From Pseudoalteromonas luteoviolacea (GTDB lineage Bacteria > Pseudomonadota > Gammaproteobacteria > Enterobacterales > Alteromonadaceae), in assembly GCF_021654285.1 (NCBI RefSeq), contig NZ_JAKFZS010000027.1, forward strand, positions 1-64,000: a DNA stretch of 64,000 nucleotides, in the 5' to 3' direction. The translations under genes were made by a program, and so were the position numbers. The notes under the pieces are model-generated. The model did no database searches and had not been told where the DNA came from. It saw only the letters and a program-made list of their open reading frames with translations. Below, piece after piece: positions 17,115 through 26,358 of this stretch; within the stretch, counting starts at the first letter, position 1; each line of letters starts with the position of its first letter.

Positions 17115-18491
17115 ATGTCCGCAGTACGTCAATCTAGTTCTAATAGTGATATTTTGAATGGATCAATTCCAGCGACTTTGAAGCGTATGACTGTGCCAAT
17201 GATATTTGGCATGATAATGTTAATGAGCTTCAATTTAGTTGATACATTCTTTATCAGTTTATTGGGGACTGAGCCGCTCGCTGCGGTCAGTTTCACTTTT
17301 CCTGTCACCTTCACCATCATTAGCTTAGCGATTGGCTTGGGCATAGGTACATCAGCGGTGATCGCAAAAGCGTTAGGTAGTAAAGAAATAGAAGAAGCCA
17401 AGTTCGATGCTTTTATTTCCTTGATACTGGCCGCAGTATTAGTCGCGCTACTTGCCGCATTGGGCTATGTATTCATGGATCCTATATTTATGTTATTAGG
17501 AGCCGATGCTACAACGCTCCCTTATATTCATGATTATATGAATGTGTGGTTCTTAGGGGCAGTATTCTTAATTACACCTATGATAGGCAACTCGGTGTTG
17601 CGTGCATCTGGAGATACAAAAACACCGAGTATGATAATGGGCTTAGGTGGTTTAATTAATGCGGTTTTAGATCCTATCCTCATTTTTGGCTGGGGACCGG
17701 TGCCAGAGCTGGGTGTGCAAGGTGCCGCCATTGCTTCAGTGATTGCTTGGGCAGTCGGTGTTGTGGTTATTATATATTTATTAGCAATAAAGAAGCGCCT
17801 TTTAAGCTGTTCGAGCGCTAAACAGAGTAGTTGGGAAGCAGTGTCTAAAATTATGAAAATAGGCTTGCCTGCCGCAGGCGCGAATATGCTTACCCCAATT
17901 GCCATGGCAGTGATGACTGCGATTGTCGCAACGTATGGTGCGCAGGCTGTGGCTGCATTCGGAGTTGGAAGTCGAATTGAGTCAATTGCATGCTTGGTTA
18001 TTTTAGCGCTCTCAATGACGTTACCGCCTTTTGTCAGCCAAAACTATGGCGCAGGCAATTTTGCCCGAGTTAAAGAAGCCTATACTAAAACGCTAAAGTT
18101 TGTGCTTATGTGGCAGTTTGGTATTTACTTATTACTCATCCTAACAGCACATTGGGTAAGTCAAGCATTTGGCAATGAGCCTGAGGTTATTGCGATCATC
18201 AAGCTGTTCATTTATACGCTACCGCTGAGTTATGGTTTACAGGGCATTATCATTTTAACCAACTCTTCGTTTAATGCGCTGCATAAACCAATGAATGCGT
18301 TGATCTTAAGTATCGTGCGTTTATTTGTTTTTTATATACCCTGTGCTTATATAGGATCTCACATTGCAGGCCTTACCGGGTTATTTGTAGGGGCGGCGAT
18401 AGGTAATCTATTTACCGCTATTTCAGCGTATATTTGGTTTAGTAAAACACTTAATGGCATGCAACAAGAAGGTATTGAGGTGCACTCTTAA
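17115..18491 (+). CDS. MATE-family multidrug/Na+ efflux transporter
   Basis: A 458-residue inner-membrane protein with about twelve hydrophobic segments in two homologous halves. Typical features are the N-terminal MTVPMIFGMIM and LVDTFFISLLGTEPLAAVSFTFP, the middle GLGGLINAVLDPILIFG, and its counterpart in the second half (GVGSRIESIACL). It exports cationic drugs or metabolites using an ion gradient; the substrate cannot be read from the sequence. AGAGG lies about 12 bases before the ATG. The stop codon overlaps the uvrB start as TAATG, so the two genes are translationally coupled. Confidence 0.93.
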   Translation: MSAVRQSSSNSDILNGSIPATLKRMTVPMIFGMIMLMSFNLVDTFFISLLGTEPLAAVSFTFPVTFTIISLAIGLGIGTSAVIAKALGSKEIEEAKFDAFISLILAAVLVALLAALGYVFMDPIFMLLGADATTLPYIHDYMNVWFLGAVFLITPMIGNSVLRASGDTKTPSMIMGLGGLINAVLDPILIFGWGPVPELGVQGAAIASVIAWAVGVVVIIYLLAIKKRLLSCSSAKQSSWEAVSKIMKIGLPAAGANMLTPIAMAVMTAIVATYGAQAVAAFGVGSRIESIACLVILALSMTLPPFVSQNYGAGNFARVKEAYTKTLKFVLMWQFGIYLLLILTAHWVSQAFGNEPEVIAIIKLFIYTLPLSYGLQGIIILTNSSFNALHKPMNALILSIVRLFVFYIPCAYIGSHIAGLTGLFVGAAIGNLFTAISAYIWFSKTLNGMQQEGIEVHS

Positions 18492-20506
18492 TGAATGAGT
18501 CTTTTGATTTAGTATCTGAATTTTCTCCAAATGGTGACCAGCCAACAGCCATTGCTCAGCTTTGTGATGGACTGGAAGCGGGTCTTGCCCATCAAACTTT
18601 GCTTGGCGCGACGGGCACAGGCAAAACGTTTACGATGGCCAATATTATTCATCAGCTGAATCGCCCGACCATCATTATGGCCCACAATAAGACACTTGCG
18701 GCGCAGTTATATGGTGAAATGAAAGAGTTCTTTCCTCATAACGCTGTGGAATATTTTGTTTCTTACTATGATTACTATCAACCTGAAGCGTATGTCGTCG
18801 CCAGCGATACATTTATTGAAAAAGATGCTTCAATTAATGACCATATCGAACAAATGCGTCTATCTGCTACCAAAGCGCTATTAGAAAGAAGAGACACGAT
18901 CATTGTTGCATCTGTGTCAGCGATATATGGTTTGGGCGATCCTGACTCGTATATGAAGATGATGCTGTTATTAAAGGTGGGTGAGACGATGGAGCAAAGA
19001 GCCATGCTCAGACGCCTTGCCGAGCTACAGTACACCCGCAATGATATGGATTTTTCACGTGGTACTTATCGGGTCCGCGGTGAAGTCATTGATATATTCC
19101 CTGCTGAATCTGAGACTCAAGCTGTTCGCGTGGAGATGTTCGATGATGAAATTGAGCGGATAAGTTTGTTTGATCCCTTAACAGGTGCAATTGACAAGCA
19201 TTTGGTGAGAGCGACTATCTACCCTAAGACGCACTATGTTACGCCTAGAGAAAAAATATTGGATGCCATTGAGAAGATCAAAGTGGAGCTTAAGGAGCGC
19301 CGCGCCTATTTGATGGATACAAATAAACTAGTTGAAGAGCAACGGGTTGCGCAGCGTACCCAATATGATATTGAAATGATGCAAGAACTTGGCTTTTGCT
19401 CAGGCATTGAGAATTATAGCCGATACCTGTCAGGCCGTGCACCTGGCGAGCCGCCTCCAACATTGCTAGATTATTTGCCTGATGACGCCTTGATGATCAT
19501 TGATGAGTCTCATGTAACTGTCTCTCAAATAGGCGCTATGTATAAAGGTGATAGAAGCCGAAAAGAAAATTTGGTTGAGTATGGATTTAGATTGCCTTCA
19601 GCAATGGATAACCGTCCATTAAAGTTTGAGGAGTTTGAGTCTATCGCGCCGCAAACTATTTATGTTTCAGCAACACCTGGTGACTATGAACTCGAACGTT
19701 CAAGTGGAGAAGTTGCAGAACAGGTGATCCGACCAACAGGCTTACTAGACCCTATTTTGGAGGTGCGCCCTGTAACCACACAGGTAGATGATTTACTCTC
19801 AGAAATCTATCAAAGAGTTGCACTTAAAGAGCGTGTACTGGTTACAACATTGACTAAACGCATGGCGGAAGATCTCACCGATTATTTAAATGATCACGAT
19901 GTGAAAGTACGTTATCTGCATTCAGATATCGATACGGTAGAGCGGATGGAGATAATTCGAGATCTGAGAAAAGGGGTTTTTGACGTGCTGGTCGGGATCA
20001 ACTTATTAAGAGAAGGCCTCGATATGCCGGAGGTTTCCCTGGTAGCGATTTTAGATGCGGATAAAGAAGGCTTTCTACGTTCTACGCGTTCATTGATCCA
20101 GACTATTGGTCGTGCGGCACGTCACCTTAATGGTAAAGCCATACTCTATGGGGATAAAGTGACGCGTTCGATGCGTGCTGCCATTGATGAAACAGAACGC
20201 CGGCGTGAAAAGCAGCAAGCTTATAATGAAAAGCACGGTATTACTCCGCAAGCGCTAAACAAAAAAATTACCGATGTCATGGATTTAGGTGAAGAAGTCG
20301 CAGGCTCTGATGCTACAGCTGATACAAGCCAAGATAGCAAAGCTGCAACTGTCTCTGTTGCTGGCAAGTCAACGGCACAATTGACTGAGCAGATCGCCCA
20401 GCTTGAGAATCAGATGATGACACACGCTCGTGAACTAGAGTTTGAGAAGGCTGCAAAGGTGCGAGATCAAATTCAATTGTTACAACAGCAGTTATTAAAT
20501 ACTTAG
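18491..20506 (+). CDS. uvrB: UvrABC excinuclease subunit B
   Basis: A 671-residue nucleotide-excision-repair helicase that loads at the lesion after UvrA and recruits UvrC. Walker A is GATGTGKT (39-46). The DNA-clamping beta-hairpin is in YYDYYQPEAY. The DEAD-like box appears as IIDESH, helicase motif VI as QTIGRAAR, and the C-terminal UVR motif (about 635-670) binds UvrC. Start and length match the family. It is coupled to the upstream MATE gene through TAATG. I did not see an SOS box ahead of the pair. Confidence 0.98.
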   Translation: MNESFDLVSEFSPNGDQPTAIAQLCDGLEAGLAHQTLLGATGTGKTFTMANIIHQLNRPTIIMAHNKTLAAQLYGEMKEFFPHNAVEYFVSYYDYYQPEAYVVASDTFIEKDASINDHIEQMRLSATKALLERRDTIIVASVSAIYGLGDPDSYMKMMLLLKVGETMEQRAMLRRLAELQYTRNDMDFSRGTYRVRGEVIDIFPAESETQAVRVEMFDDEIERISLFDPLTGAIDKHLVRATIYPKTHYVTPREKILDAIEKIKVELKERRAYLMDTNKLVEEQRVAQRTQYDIEMMQELGFCSGIENYSRYLSGRAPGEPPPTLLDYLPDDALMIIDESHVTVSQIGAMYKGDRSRKENLVEYGFRLPSAMDNRPLKFEEFESIAPQTIYVSATPGDYELERSSGEVAEQVIRPTGLLDPILEVRPVTTQVDDLLSEIYQRVALKERVLVTTLTKRMAEDLTDYLNDHDVKVRYLHSDIDTVERMEIIRDLRKGVFDVLVGINLLREGLDMPEVSLVAILDADKEGFLRSTRSLIQTIGRAARHLNGKAILYGDKVTRSMRAAIDETERRREKQQAYNEKHGITPQALNKKITDVMDLGEEVAGSDATADTSQDSKAATVSVAGKSTAQLTEQIAQLENQMMTHARELEFEKAAKVRDQIQLLQQQLLNT

Positions 20507-20525
20507 CCGCTGTAGGGCAGTTTAT

Positions 20526-20556
20526 AAAGCAGTGTGAGGTTTTCTTACTGCTTTTT
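20526..20556 (+). terminator. Rho-independent terminator after uvrB
   Basis: AAAGCAGT (20526-20533) pairs with ACTGCTTT (20547-20554), and T residues run on from the stem. It lies 20 bases after the uvrB stop codon. Confidence 0.7.
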
Positions 20557-20676
20557 CCCCTTTACTTATAAACATTAGATGCTAAGTTGGCGAAAAACAG
20601 TTAAATTATCTAGTGTAAAAGATGAGCTAGGCACAGTATCACTAATGTTTCGATGAGTGTTTAGCGATTTTATTCT

Positions 20677-22899
20677 TTGAAATGTTATTTGAGAGAGTCG
20701 CTCTATACCGTGTTGTTTGCTCGCAAAGTTAATTTACTGCTGATTATTTTATTGTGGATACCGCTTTGCCATGCAAATGAAAGGCTGGTACAAACATCCT
20801 TATCACAACTTTCTTCATCTCTAGAACAAAACCCAAAGCAAACCTTAGTAAAAGTTGAAGAGCTAAATCAACTATTCTTACATCCACAGCCCAGCTCTCG
20901 ATTTTGGTTTGAACTTAAGGTGATAGAAGCAAAAGCGAAAACAAGGCTAGGTCACTTTGATCAAGCCAAGCAGCATTTATATGAATTAGAGTCGTATTTG
21001 CCTGTAATGGGAGTATTTCAGGATGCACCAGCACAAATAAAGTTATTACAAGCGCAGTTAGCTTTAAAGCAAAATGATATTAGTGTGGGCTTACTCTTAT
21101 TGGATCAAGCTCGTGATCTGGTGCCAAAAGAGCATGTAGCACTGCGCAGTGATATTTTACATTCCTTAGCTTGGGCCTTGCGTTATCAAGCTAAATATAG
21201 TGAAGCTGAGCAAGTGATTAAAGATGCCATTTCTTTAGTCGCGCCAATAGAAGATAATGCGCGCTTAGCAACATATTATAACCAGCTCGGTGTGATTTAT
21301 GATTATATGGGAAGCTTACAGTTGGCGCTGCGCTTTCATGAAAGATCCCTCAATATTCAAAGGCAGTTACAAAATCAACAAGGAATTTCTAATTCGCTTT
21401 ATAACATAGGTGAAATCTATCGAGATTTAGAAAAGTACCCGCAGGCTTTACAGCACTTCAAGCAAGCGTTAGAAGTCGATAAGGCGCTCGGTGATCCAAT
21501 CCATATTGCCAATAGCCATGGAAAAATGAGTCAAGTACATTTGCAGTTAGGAGAAATCCCAGAAGCATTGTCACATAGCCAAGAAGGCATTGAGCTTGCG
21601 CGCGCAAGCGGGGCTAACAGTGATCTAGCATGGCAGTTGAGTATATTGGCTAATATTTATGTTGCTCAAGAGGCATTAATGCAAGCTTTAGTCACAGCCA
21701 AAGAAGCATTAACCTTGGCGATAGAAGCAAAAGCAAAGCGCACAGAGCATACTGTTAGAATAGTGATGATAGAGATTTGGTTGGCACAATCTCAATATGA
21801 ATCGGCTTTGTCAGAGATTGAGTGGGTACTGGAGTTACCTGACATTGGTACCTCTTATCGCGCAACTTTATATCGCTATCAGGCGCAAGCTTTACAAGCT
21901 TTAGGTCAGTATAAATATGCGGTGCAAAGCCTTGAGTCTTTTATTGAATCTCGAACTCAGTTGTATCATGACTTGGATAAACAACAGGCATTAACCATGC
22001 AGCAAAATGTGGAGTTTATTCGTCAAGAGCAAGCGCTTAAACTCATTCAAAATGAGCAAGCACTCGCACAGGCTACGTTGGAGAATTTAAAACTGCAACG
22101 TGGGATGGGGGCTTCTTTATTATTGTGTTTTATGGCGATAGGCATTTATATCTACAAGCGACAAAAGCAGAAGCAGCAGTTTGTTGAACTAGAAGCAGAT
22201 ATGATGGCGCAATCTTTGACCCAGAAGAATCGCTTATTAGCAGATGTATCTCATGAATTGCGTACGCCTTTAGCGGCGCTTAAGCTGACAGTAGAGGCGA
22301 TGCAGCATAATATTGAGCCAGATCCGGTTAAAGGCTTTGTCAAAATACAGAAGAAGATTAGTCACTTAGATAATTTAATAAAAGATATTTATCAATCTGC
22401 GCAATTTGACAATGATGCCATGGTGTTAGATAAGCAGCCTGTTGATGTCAGTACTTTATTACAAGAAATCGTCGAAGAATTTCAGCCCATGTATGCCACC
22501 AAGCAACAATCGTTAGTTTTTTCAGAAGAAGTGGACAGCACGCTTTTTGAACTGGATGCAGCTCGAATTCGGCAAGTGATATTTAACTTACTACGAAATA
22601 GTCACTTTTATACCAGTGCTGATGGTCAAACTCGTGTGACGTTAACAATGAATAAAAAAGGACTAACCATTTCTACTGAGGATTCATTTCCAGGCGTTGC
22701 TAGTGATGATTTAGAAAAAATCTTTGAACGTTTATATCGCTGCGAGGGGTCTCGCAGCCGAGATCATGGTGGGTCTGGTTTGGGCTTGGCGATCTGTCAG
22801 CAGATCGTCCAAGCACATGGCGGTTCAATTAGTGCTGCGCATAGTGCTTTAGGCGGCGTCGCAATCACACTTCATATACCTCACCAGCCTCAAGATTAA
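20677..22899 (+). CDS. Periplasmic TPR sensor histidine kinase
   Basis: A 740-residue protein: signal-like N-terminus (LLLIILLWIPLCHA), about seven tetratricopeptide repeats (about 80-430, e.g. ISNSLYNIGEIYRDLEKYPQALQ in part), a single membrane helix (about 477-495), then HisKA with SHELRTPL (His about 524) and an ATPase domain. The N-box (FNLLRNSHFY) and G2 box (GGSGLGLAICQ) are good. The G1 box is degenerate (EDSFPGV in place of DxGxG). No response regulator is adjacent, so it is an orphan kinase. The start is uncertain: TTG at 20677 or GTG at 20710. The downstream barrel gene converges with it, overlapping by four bases. Confidence 0.88.
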   Translation: MKCYLRESLYTVLFARKVNLLLIILLWIPLCHANERLVQTSLSQLSSSLEQNPKQTLVKVEELNQLFLHPQPSSRFWFELKVIEAKAKTRLGHFDQAKQHLYELESYLPVMGVFQDAPAQIKLLQAQLALKQNDISVGLLLLDQARDLVPKEHVALRSDILHSLAWALRYQAKYSEAEQVIKDAISLVAPIEDNARLATYYNQLGVIYDYMGSLQLALRFHERSLNIQRQLQNQQGISNSLYNIGEIYRDLEKYPQALQHFKQALEVDKALGDPIHIANSHGKMSQVHLQLGEIPEALSHSQEGIELARASGANSDLAWQLSILANIYVAQEALMQALVTAKEALTLAIEAKAKRTEHTVRIVMIEIWLAQSQYESALSEIEWVLELPDIGTSYRATLYRYQAQALQALGQYKYAVQSLESFIESRTQLYHDLDKQQALTMQQNVEFIRQEQALKLIQNEQALAQATLENLKLQRGMGASLLLCFMAIGIYIYKRQKQKQQFVELEADMMAQSLTQKNRLLADVSHELRTPLAALKLTVEAMQHNIEPDPVKGFVKIQKKISHLDNLIKDIYQSAQFDNDAMVLDKQPVDVSTLLQEIVEEFQPMYATKQQSLVFSEEVDSTLFELDAARIRQVIFNLLRNSHFYTSADGQTRVTLTMNKKGLTISTEDSFPGVASDDLEKIFERLYRCEGSRSRDHGGSGLGLAICQQIVQAHGGSISAAHSALGGVAITLHIPHQPQD

Positions 22900-23492
22900 A
22901 AGCGGTAGCTGATACCCAGGCCTAAACTTGAGACATCGAGGTCTCCCATATCTAGGTATTGATAGCTCACATTCATTGCCATGCCATTTTGCCAATCATA
23001 TTGCCAGCCTAGCTCAGCAACAAAGCCAACACCATCCTCTTCTACTAGCGTTGCTTTGCCACGATTTATTTCGTAATCGTAGAAATTCGCCCCTAATTTA
23101 CCATATAAAGAGTTTTGTTCTGTCAGCTGATATTGGCCTTTTGCGGCAACAATAAGGTTGCCATAATCAATGTCATTGGCACCGAGTCCAAATAAAGTTT
23201 TATTCAGCTGGGTACAGGTGAATTTTCTATTTTGAGTATCAGTACACTCCCAATCATCAGAGTCACTGCCGCCATTTAAGCCGACTTCTAATGCCCATGT
23301 TGGGTCAAATTGATAGTTGTAGTAAACATATAGCTGACCAACGCCGTCACCATCTTGGCTTGAGCTTTTATAAGATGCTGAACCACCTGAGAGCTGTGCA
23401 CCAATTCTGTGTTGTTCATCCGTGATGTTTGCCATTGATGAAAATGACGCGGTTACAGCAAGGACTAGTGAGAGTAGAGATAAAGTTTTCAT
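22896..23492 (-). CDS. Small outer-membrane beta-barrel protein
   Basis: A 198-residue protein with a signal peptide (cleavage after SSMA, about residue 21) and an eight-stranded barrel pattern. It ends in aromatic GLGISYRF, the usual C-terminal BAM recognition signal. A CTDTQNRKFTC loop may form a disulfide. It resembles OmpA/OmpW-like porin-fold proteins of unknown ligand. Its stop overlaps that of the convergent histidine kinase by four bases. Confidence 0.85.
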   Translation of the reverse strand: MKTLSLLSLVLAVTASFSSMANITDEQHRIGAQLSGGSASYKSSSQDGDGVGQLYVYYNYQFDPTWALEVGLNGGSDSDDWECTDTQNRKFTCTQLNKTLFGLGANDIDYGNLIVAAKGQYQLTEQNSLYGKLGANFYDYEINRGKATLVEEDGVGFVAELGWQYDWQNGMAMNVSYQYLDMGDLDVSSLGLGISYRF

Positions 23493-23607
23493 TACGCATA
23501 TTCCATTTGGTTAACTTGTGACTCAGTTTAGGGGCAAGCCTTGTGAGAGTCTGTGCCGCCGTTGTCAAAAAGTGTAAGGCTTGGTGAGAATGTGCGTGAA
23601 GTAACAT

Positions 23608-24456
23608 TTAGCACTGAAATTGGTACTGAAATTGTTGGCATAATTGTTCAAGTTGCACCTCAGAGATCACGGCATTCGTGCCAGTATTTTTAACTAATGC
23701 AATCTCTATATTTGGCAATAAAGGAAGTCTTGGATCATGTAACACAGCTAGATCGTTACGACTCAGGTTCGCCATAGCACTGAGTGCGAGGTCGTGTTTG
23801 ACTAACCCTCGCAATGTGCTGGCACTGCCTGAACATGCGATGATATGAAAAGCTTTATTTTGTTTCATTAGCCCTTCTGTGGCCGCTTGGTGAAATCGGC
23901 ACTCTTTTTGGAACACGGCAAGAGGTAAGCTTGTCTGTTCTAATAATTGAGTTTGCTCTGCACCAATCCAAACACCTTTATCCTGACAAAGTAAAAAGCC
24001 TTGTTCAGAATCCGCGCTGCGGGTAATGATGGCAATATCGATAAGCCCTTTATCTAATTGTGACTGTAGATTTGGGCTCGATGCACAGGTTACGTGTAAT
24101 TCTAAATGCGCGATATGCTGATGTAACAATTGAATCAAAACCGGTAGGACCGACTCTGCATAATCATCAGGGCAGCCAAGGTGCAGTAGCTTTTTTGGTG
24201 TTGCGGAACGCAAATTAGTTAAAGCGTTTTGCTGTAACTGGATTATTTTTTTTGCGTATCCAGCTAGCGCGATACCTTCTGCTGTTAAATGTAAATTACG
24301 TCCTTCTTTGATAAATAACGTTTGCCCCACATCTTGCTGAAGCTTCTTCATTTGCATGCTGATTGCCGATTGGGTTTTATGCATTTGTATGGCTGTTCTA
24401 CTAAAGCTACCTGTTTCTACAAAGGCGAGAAAACTTTTTAATGCGTCAATATCCAT
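23608..24456 (-). CDS. LysR-family transcriptional regulator
   Basis: A 282-residue protein with an N-terminal winged helix-turn-helix (residues 3-62; FVETGSFSRTAIQMHKTQSAISMQMKKLQ) and a substrate-binding-type effector domain. It is divergent from a glutathione-S-transferase-like gene with 108 bases between starts, the classical LysR arrangement, and that gene is the likely target. Two TGT-n-ATTACA palindromes lie in the gap. The inducer is unknown. Confidence 0.9.
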   Translation of the reverse strand: MDIDALKSFLAFVETGSFSRTAIQMHKTQSAISMQMKKLQQDVGQTLFIKEGRNLHLTAEGIALAGYAKKIIQLQQNALTNLRSATPKKLLHLGCPDDYAESVLPVLIQLLHQHIAHLELHVTCASSPNLQSQLDKGLIDIAIITRSADSEQGFLLCQDKGVWIGAEQTQLLEQTSLPLAVFQKECRFHQAATEGLMKQNKAFHIIACSGSASTLRGLVKHDLALSAMANLSRNDLAVLHDPRLPLLPNIEIALVKNTGTNAVISEVQLEQLCQQFQYQFQC

Positions 24457-24504
24457 CTATCAATTATTTTGATGTGTTGTATTTAAATTATCCGTTAGTT
24501 TTAG

Positions 24505-24537
24505 TGTGAATTACAACTTAGGATGAATGTAATTACA
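24505..24537. promoter_or_regulatory. Candidate LysR operator between regulator and GST gene
   Basis: TGTGAATTACA (24505-24515) and the perfect palindrome TGTAATTACA (24528-24537) lie 28 bases or more upstream of the GST start. Both resemble the T-N11-A core bound by LysR proteins. The assignment to the adjacent LysR protein is inference. Confidence 0.4.
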
Positions 24538-24564
24538 CAGATAAATTGAGATTAGGGAGATATG

Positions 24565-25218
24565 ATGCAGTTATATATTGGCAATAAAAACTATTCTACA
24601 TGGTCGTTGAGAGTATGGTTATTGCTGGAGAAATTTGGTTTAGAGTATGACGAAATAAAGTTGAACTTAGCGACTGAGTCATTTTATCAGGGGCTAGAAG
24701 GGGTAAGTCCTACACAAAAAGTCCCTGTGTTAGTTGATGACGATGTGACAGTTTGGGAGTCTCTTGCTATTTTAGAATACATCAATGAATCTTATCTATC
24801 AGGTGCAGCGCTACCAATAAGTGCGTCTGAAAGGGCGCGGGCACGTGCTTTATGTGCCGAGATGCACAGCAGTTTTAGGGCATTGAAAAATGCCATGCCG
24901 ATGAATATTAGAGCCAAGCGTCATATTGAAGTTAACCCGCAAGTACTTAAAGATATCCAGCGAGTAGAGGCAATTTTTACTGAGCAAATGCAGCGCTATA
25001 AGCAAAAAGATGGCTGGCTATTTGGTGATTGGTCGATGGTGGATGCGATGTTTGCACCTGTATGTTTGCGATTCGATACTTATGGTGTTGAATTAAACGC
25101 CCGTGCACAAAAGTATGTGGAGCAGGTATTTACTTGCCCTGTACTCTCTCGCTGGCGAGATCAAGCGCTGTTAGAGGAAGATGTTGTTCGATGTAATGAA
25201 ACTGGAGTGGATAGGTAG
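24565..25218 (+). CDS. Glutathione S-transferase family protein
   Basis: A 217-residue protein with an N-terminal thioredoxin-like GST domain: IGNKNYSTWSLRVWLLLEKFG places the Ser/Tyr-type activation residues, TQKVPVLVDD gives the cis-Pro loop, and ESLAILEYI the glutathione gamma-Glu contact. A helical C-terminal domain follows, with DWSMVDAMFAPV. The substrate is unknown. Two ATGs stand in tandem; the second (24565) is preferred because AGGGAG lies 5 bases before it but only 2 before the first. It is divergent from a LysR regulator. Confidence 0.9.
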   Translation: MQLYIGNKNYSTWSLRVWLLLEKFGLEYDEIKLNLATESFYQGLEGVSPTQKVPVLVDDDVTVWESLAILEYINESYLSGAALPISASERARARALCAEMHSSFRALKNAMPMNIRAKRHIEVNPQVLKDIQRVEAIFTEQMQRYKQKDGWLFGDWSMVDAMFAPVCLRFDTYGVELNARAQKYVEQVFTCPVLSRWRDQALLEEDVVRCNETGVDR

Positions 25219-25293
25219 CTGATTCTAAGACTCCATAATCTTAACCTAATTTGACGTTAGACTAAGGCAAATGTAAGCGGTGGGGAGTGAGGA

Positions 25294-25758
25294 ATGGAAA
25301 TTGTTGCCATTGAAGAATGTAATCGAGCAATTTATTTAAATTTAGCACAGGCTTATGAGGCCGAGTTCTCTAAACTAACTGAGAAAAAGCCCTTAGCTGA
25401 TGGGATGTTTGAATTAGATACTGATATAAGGGATAGCAATGTATCTGCTTTTATATGCTATGAGTCAGACGTGCCTGCGGGATTTGCTGCAATTTATAGT
25501 GAGTTTGCTGAAAGTTATGAAGTTGCTGAGTTTTACATTGTGCCTGTATTTAGAAAAGCGAAGTTAGGCACTCAGTTTGCCCATGCATTGTGGCAGCGTT
25601 TACCGGGTAATTGGACAATTAAACAAATTACAGGAGCGGACTATGCCACCGAGTTTTGGCGCAGTGCAATCACCATGTTACCGGGGTTGGATTTAATTGA
25701 AGACAAGTATGAAGATGAATACTGGGGAGAGGTTACCAGACAGCGCTTCAAATGCTAG
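25294..25758 (+). CDS. GNAT-family N-acetyltransferase
   Basis: A 154-residue protein with the GNAT fold. The central strand pair EVAEFYIVPVFRKAKLGTQFAHAL carries an R-x-x-x-x-G/T acetyl-CoA-binding turn (RKAKLGTQ). The C-terminal part (TEFWRSAI) is the usual helix after beta-5. Substrate unknown. It follows the GST gene by 75 bases on the same strand and is closed by a terminator. Confidence 0.8.
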   Translation: MEIVAIEECNRAIYLNLAQAYEAEFSKLTEKKPLADGMFELDTDIRDSNVSAFICYESDVPAGFAAIYSEFAESYEVAEFYIVPVFRKAKLGTQFAHALWQRLPGNWTIKQITGADYATEFWRSAITMLPGLDLIEDKYEDEYWGEVTRQRFKC

Positions 25759-25788
25759 CTAGTGTAAGTTGTCGGGGTGTTAAAATAC

Positions 25789-25819
25789 GGTGCCAGCATA
25801 GTTATGTGGCACCATAGTT
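25789..25819 (+). terminator. Rho-independent terminator after the GNAT gene
   Basis: GGTGCCA (25789-25795) pairs with TGGCACC (25807-25813), loop 11, followed after ATAG by five T. It sits between two convergent genes. Confidence 0.6.
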
Positions 25820-25828
25820 TTTCAGTGT

Positions 25829-26197
25829 TTAAACAACACCGCGAGGAAGACGACAATCGTGGTCTTTCTCAGCAAGCTCTACAATCCAAGCTTCTTCTGC
25901 TTTGTAGCCTTCTTCATTTGCAGTAACAACTGTAAATGCCGCAGCTTTTGTCTTTGCAGCTGGCGCAGGGGCAGCTTTTTTCGCAGCAGGTTTTTTAACT
26001 GGCTTTTCTTCACTTGCACCAGCTGTGCCTGAAGTTAGCTCTTCGGTTAGTGCAGCGACATCAGCTAGGCGCATATTTTTGCCACCATCAATGCTGTACC
26101 AGCCTGGTTTGATCGTGATTTCTGGCTTTTTGCCATTCACAGCTTCATAAGCAGCTTCAAACGCGCTTAGAACTTCAGTCTTATCAAGTTTACTCAT
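25829..26197 (-). CDS. Small protein with Ala/Lys/Pro-rich linker, unknown function
   Basis: A 122-residue protein. An N-terminal globular part (1-60, with PGWYSIDGGKNMRLADVAALTEEL) is joined by a flexible, basic linker (KKPAAKKAAPAPAAK, about 68-88) to a short C-terminal part ending DHDCRLPRGVV. The linker resembles those of histone H1-like proteins, but the flanks do not, so I do not call it a nucleoid protein. It is a single gene with its own upstream region. Confidence 0.7.
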   Translation of the reverse strand: MSKLDKTEVLSAFEAAYEAVNGKKPEITIKPGWYSIDGGKNMRLADVAALTEELTSGTAGASEEKPVKKPAAKKAAPAPAAKTKAAAFTVVTANEEGYKAEEAWIVELAEKDHDCRLPRGVV

Positions 26198-26358
26198 CGT
26201 AGATTCCAGTCGTGTTGTACGTGGATACGCAGGTTAAGAATAAACGCCATTTATACCTATTTTTGAGCAATTTTTCAATTTTTTGCGTTTTTAAGCGCTG
26301 ATTCAAGTTTCATTAGGTCTAACTTTATGCAATTTTTGCTTTTTTATTACATATTAAG

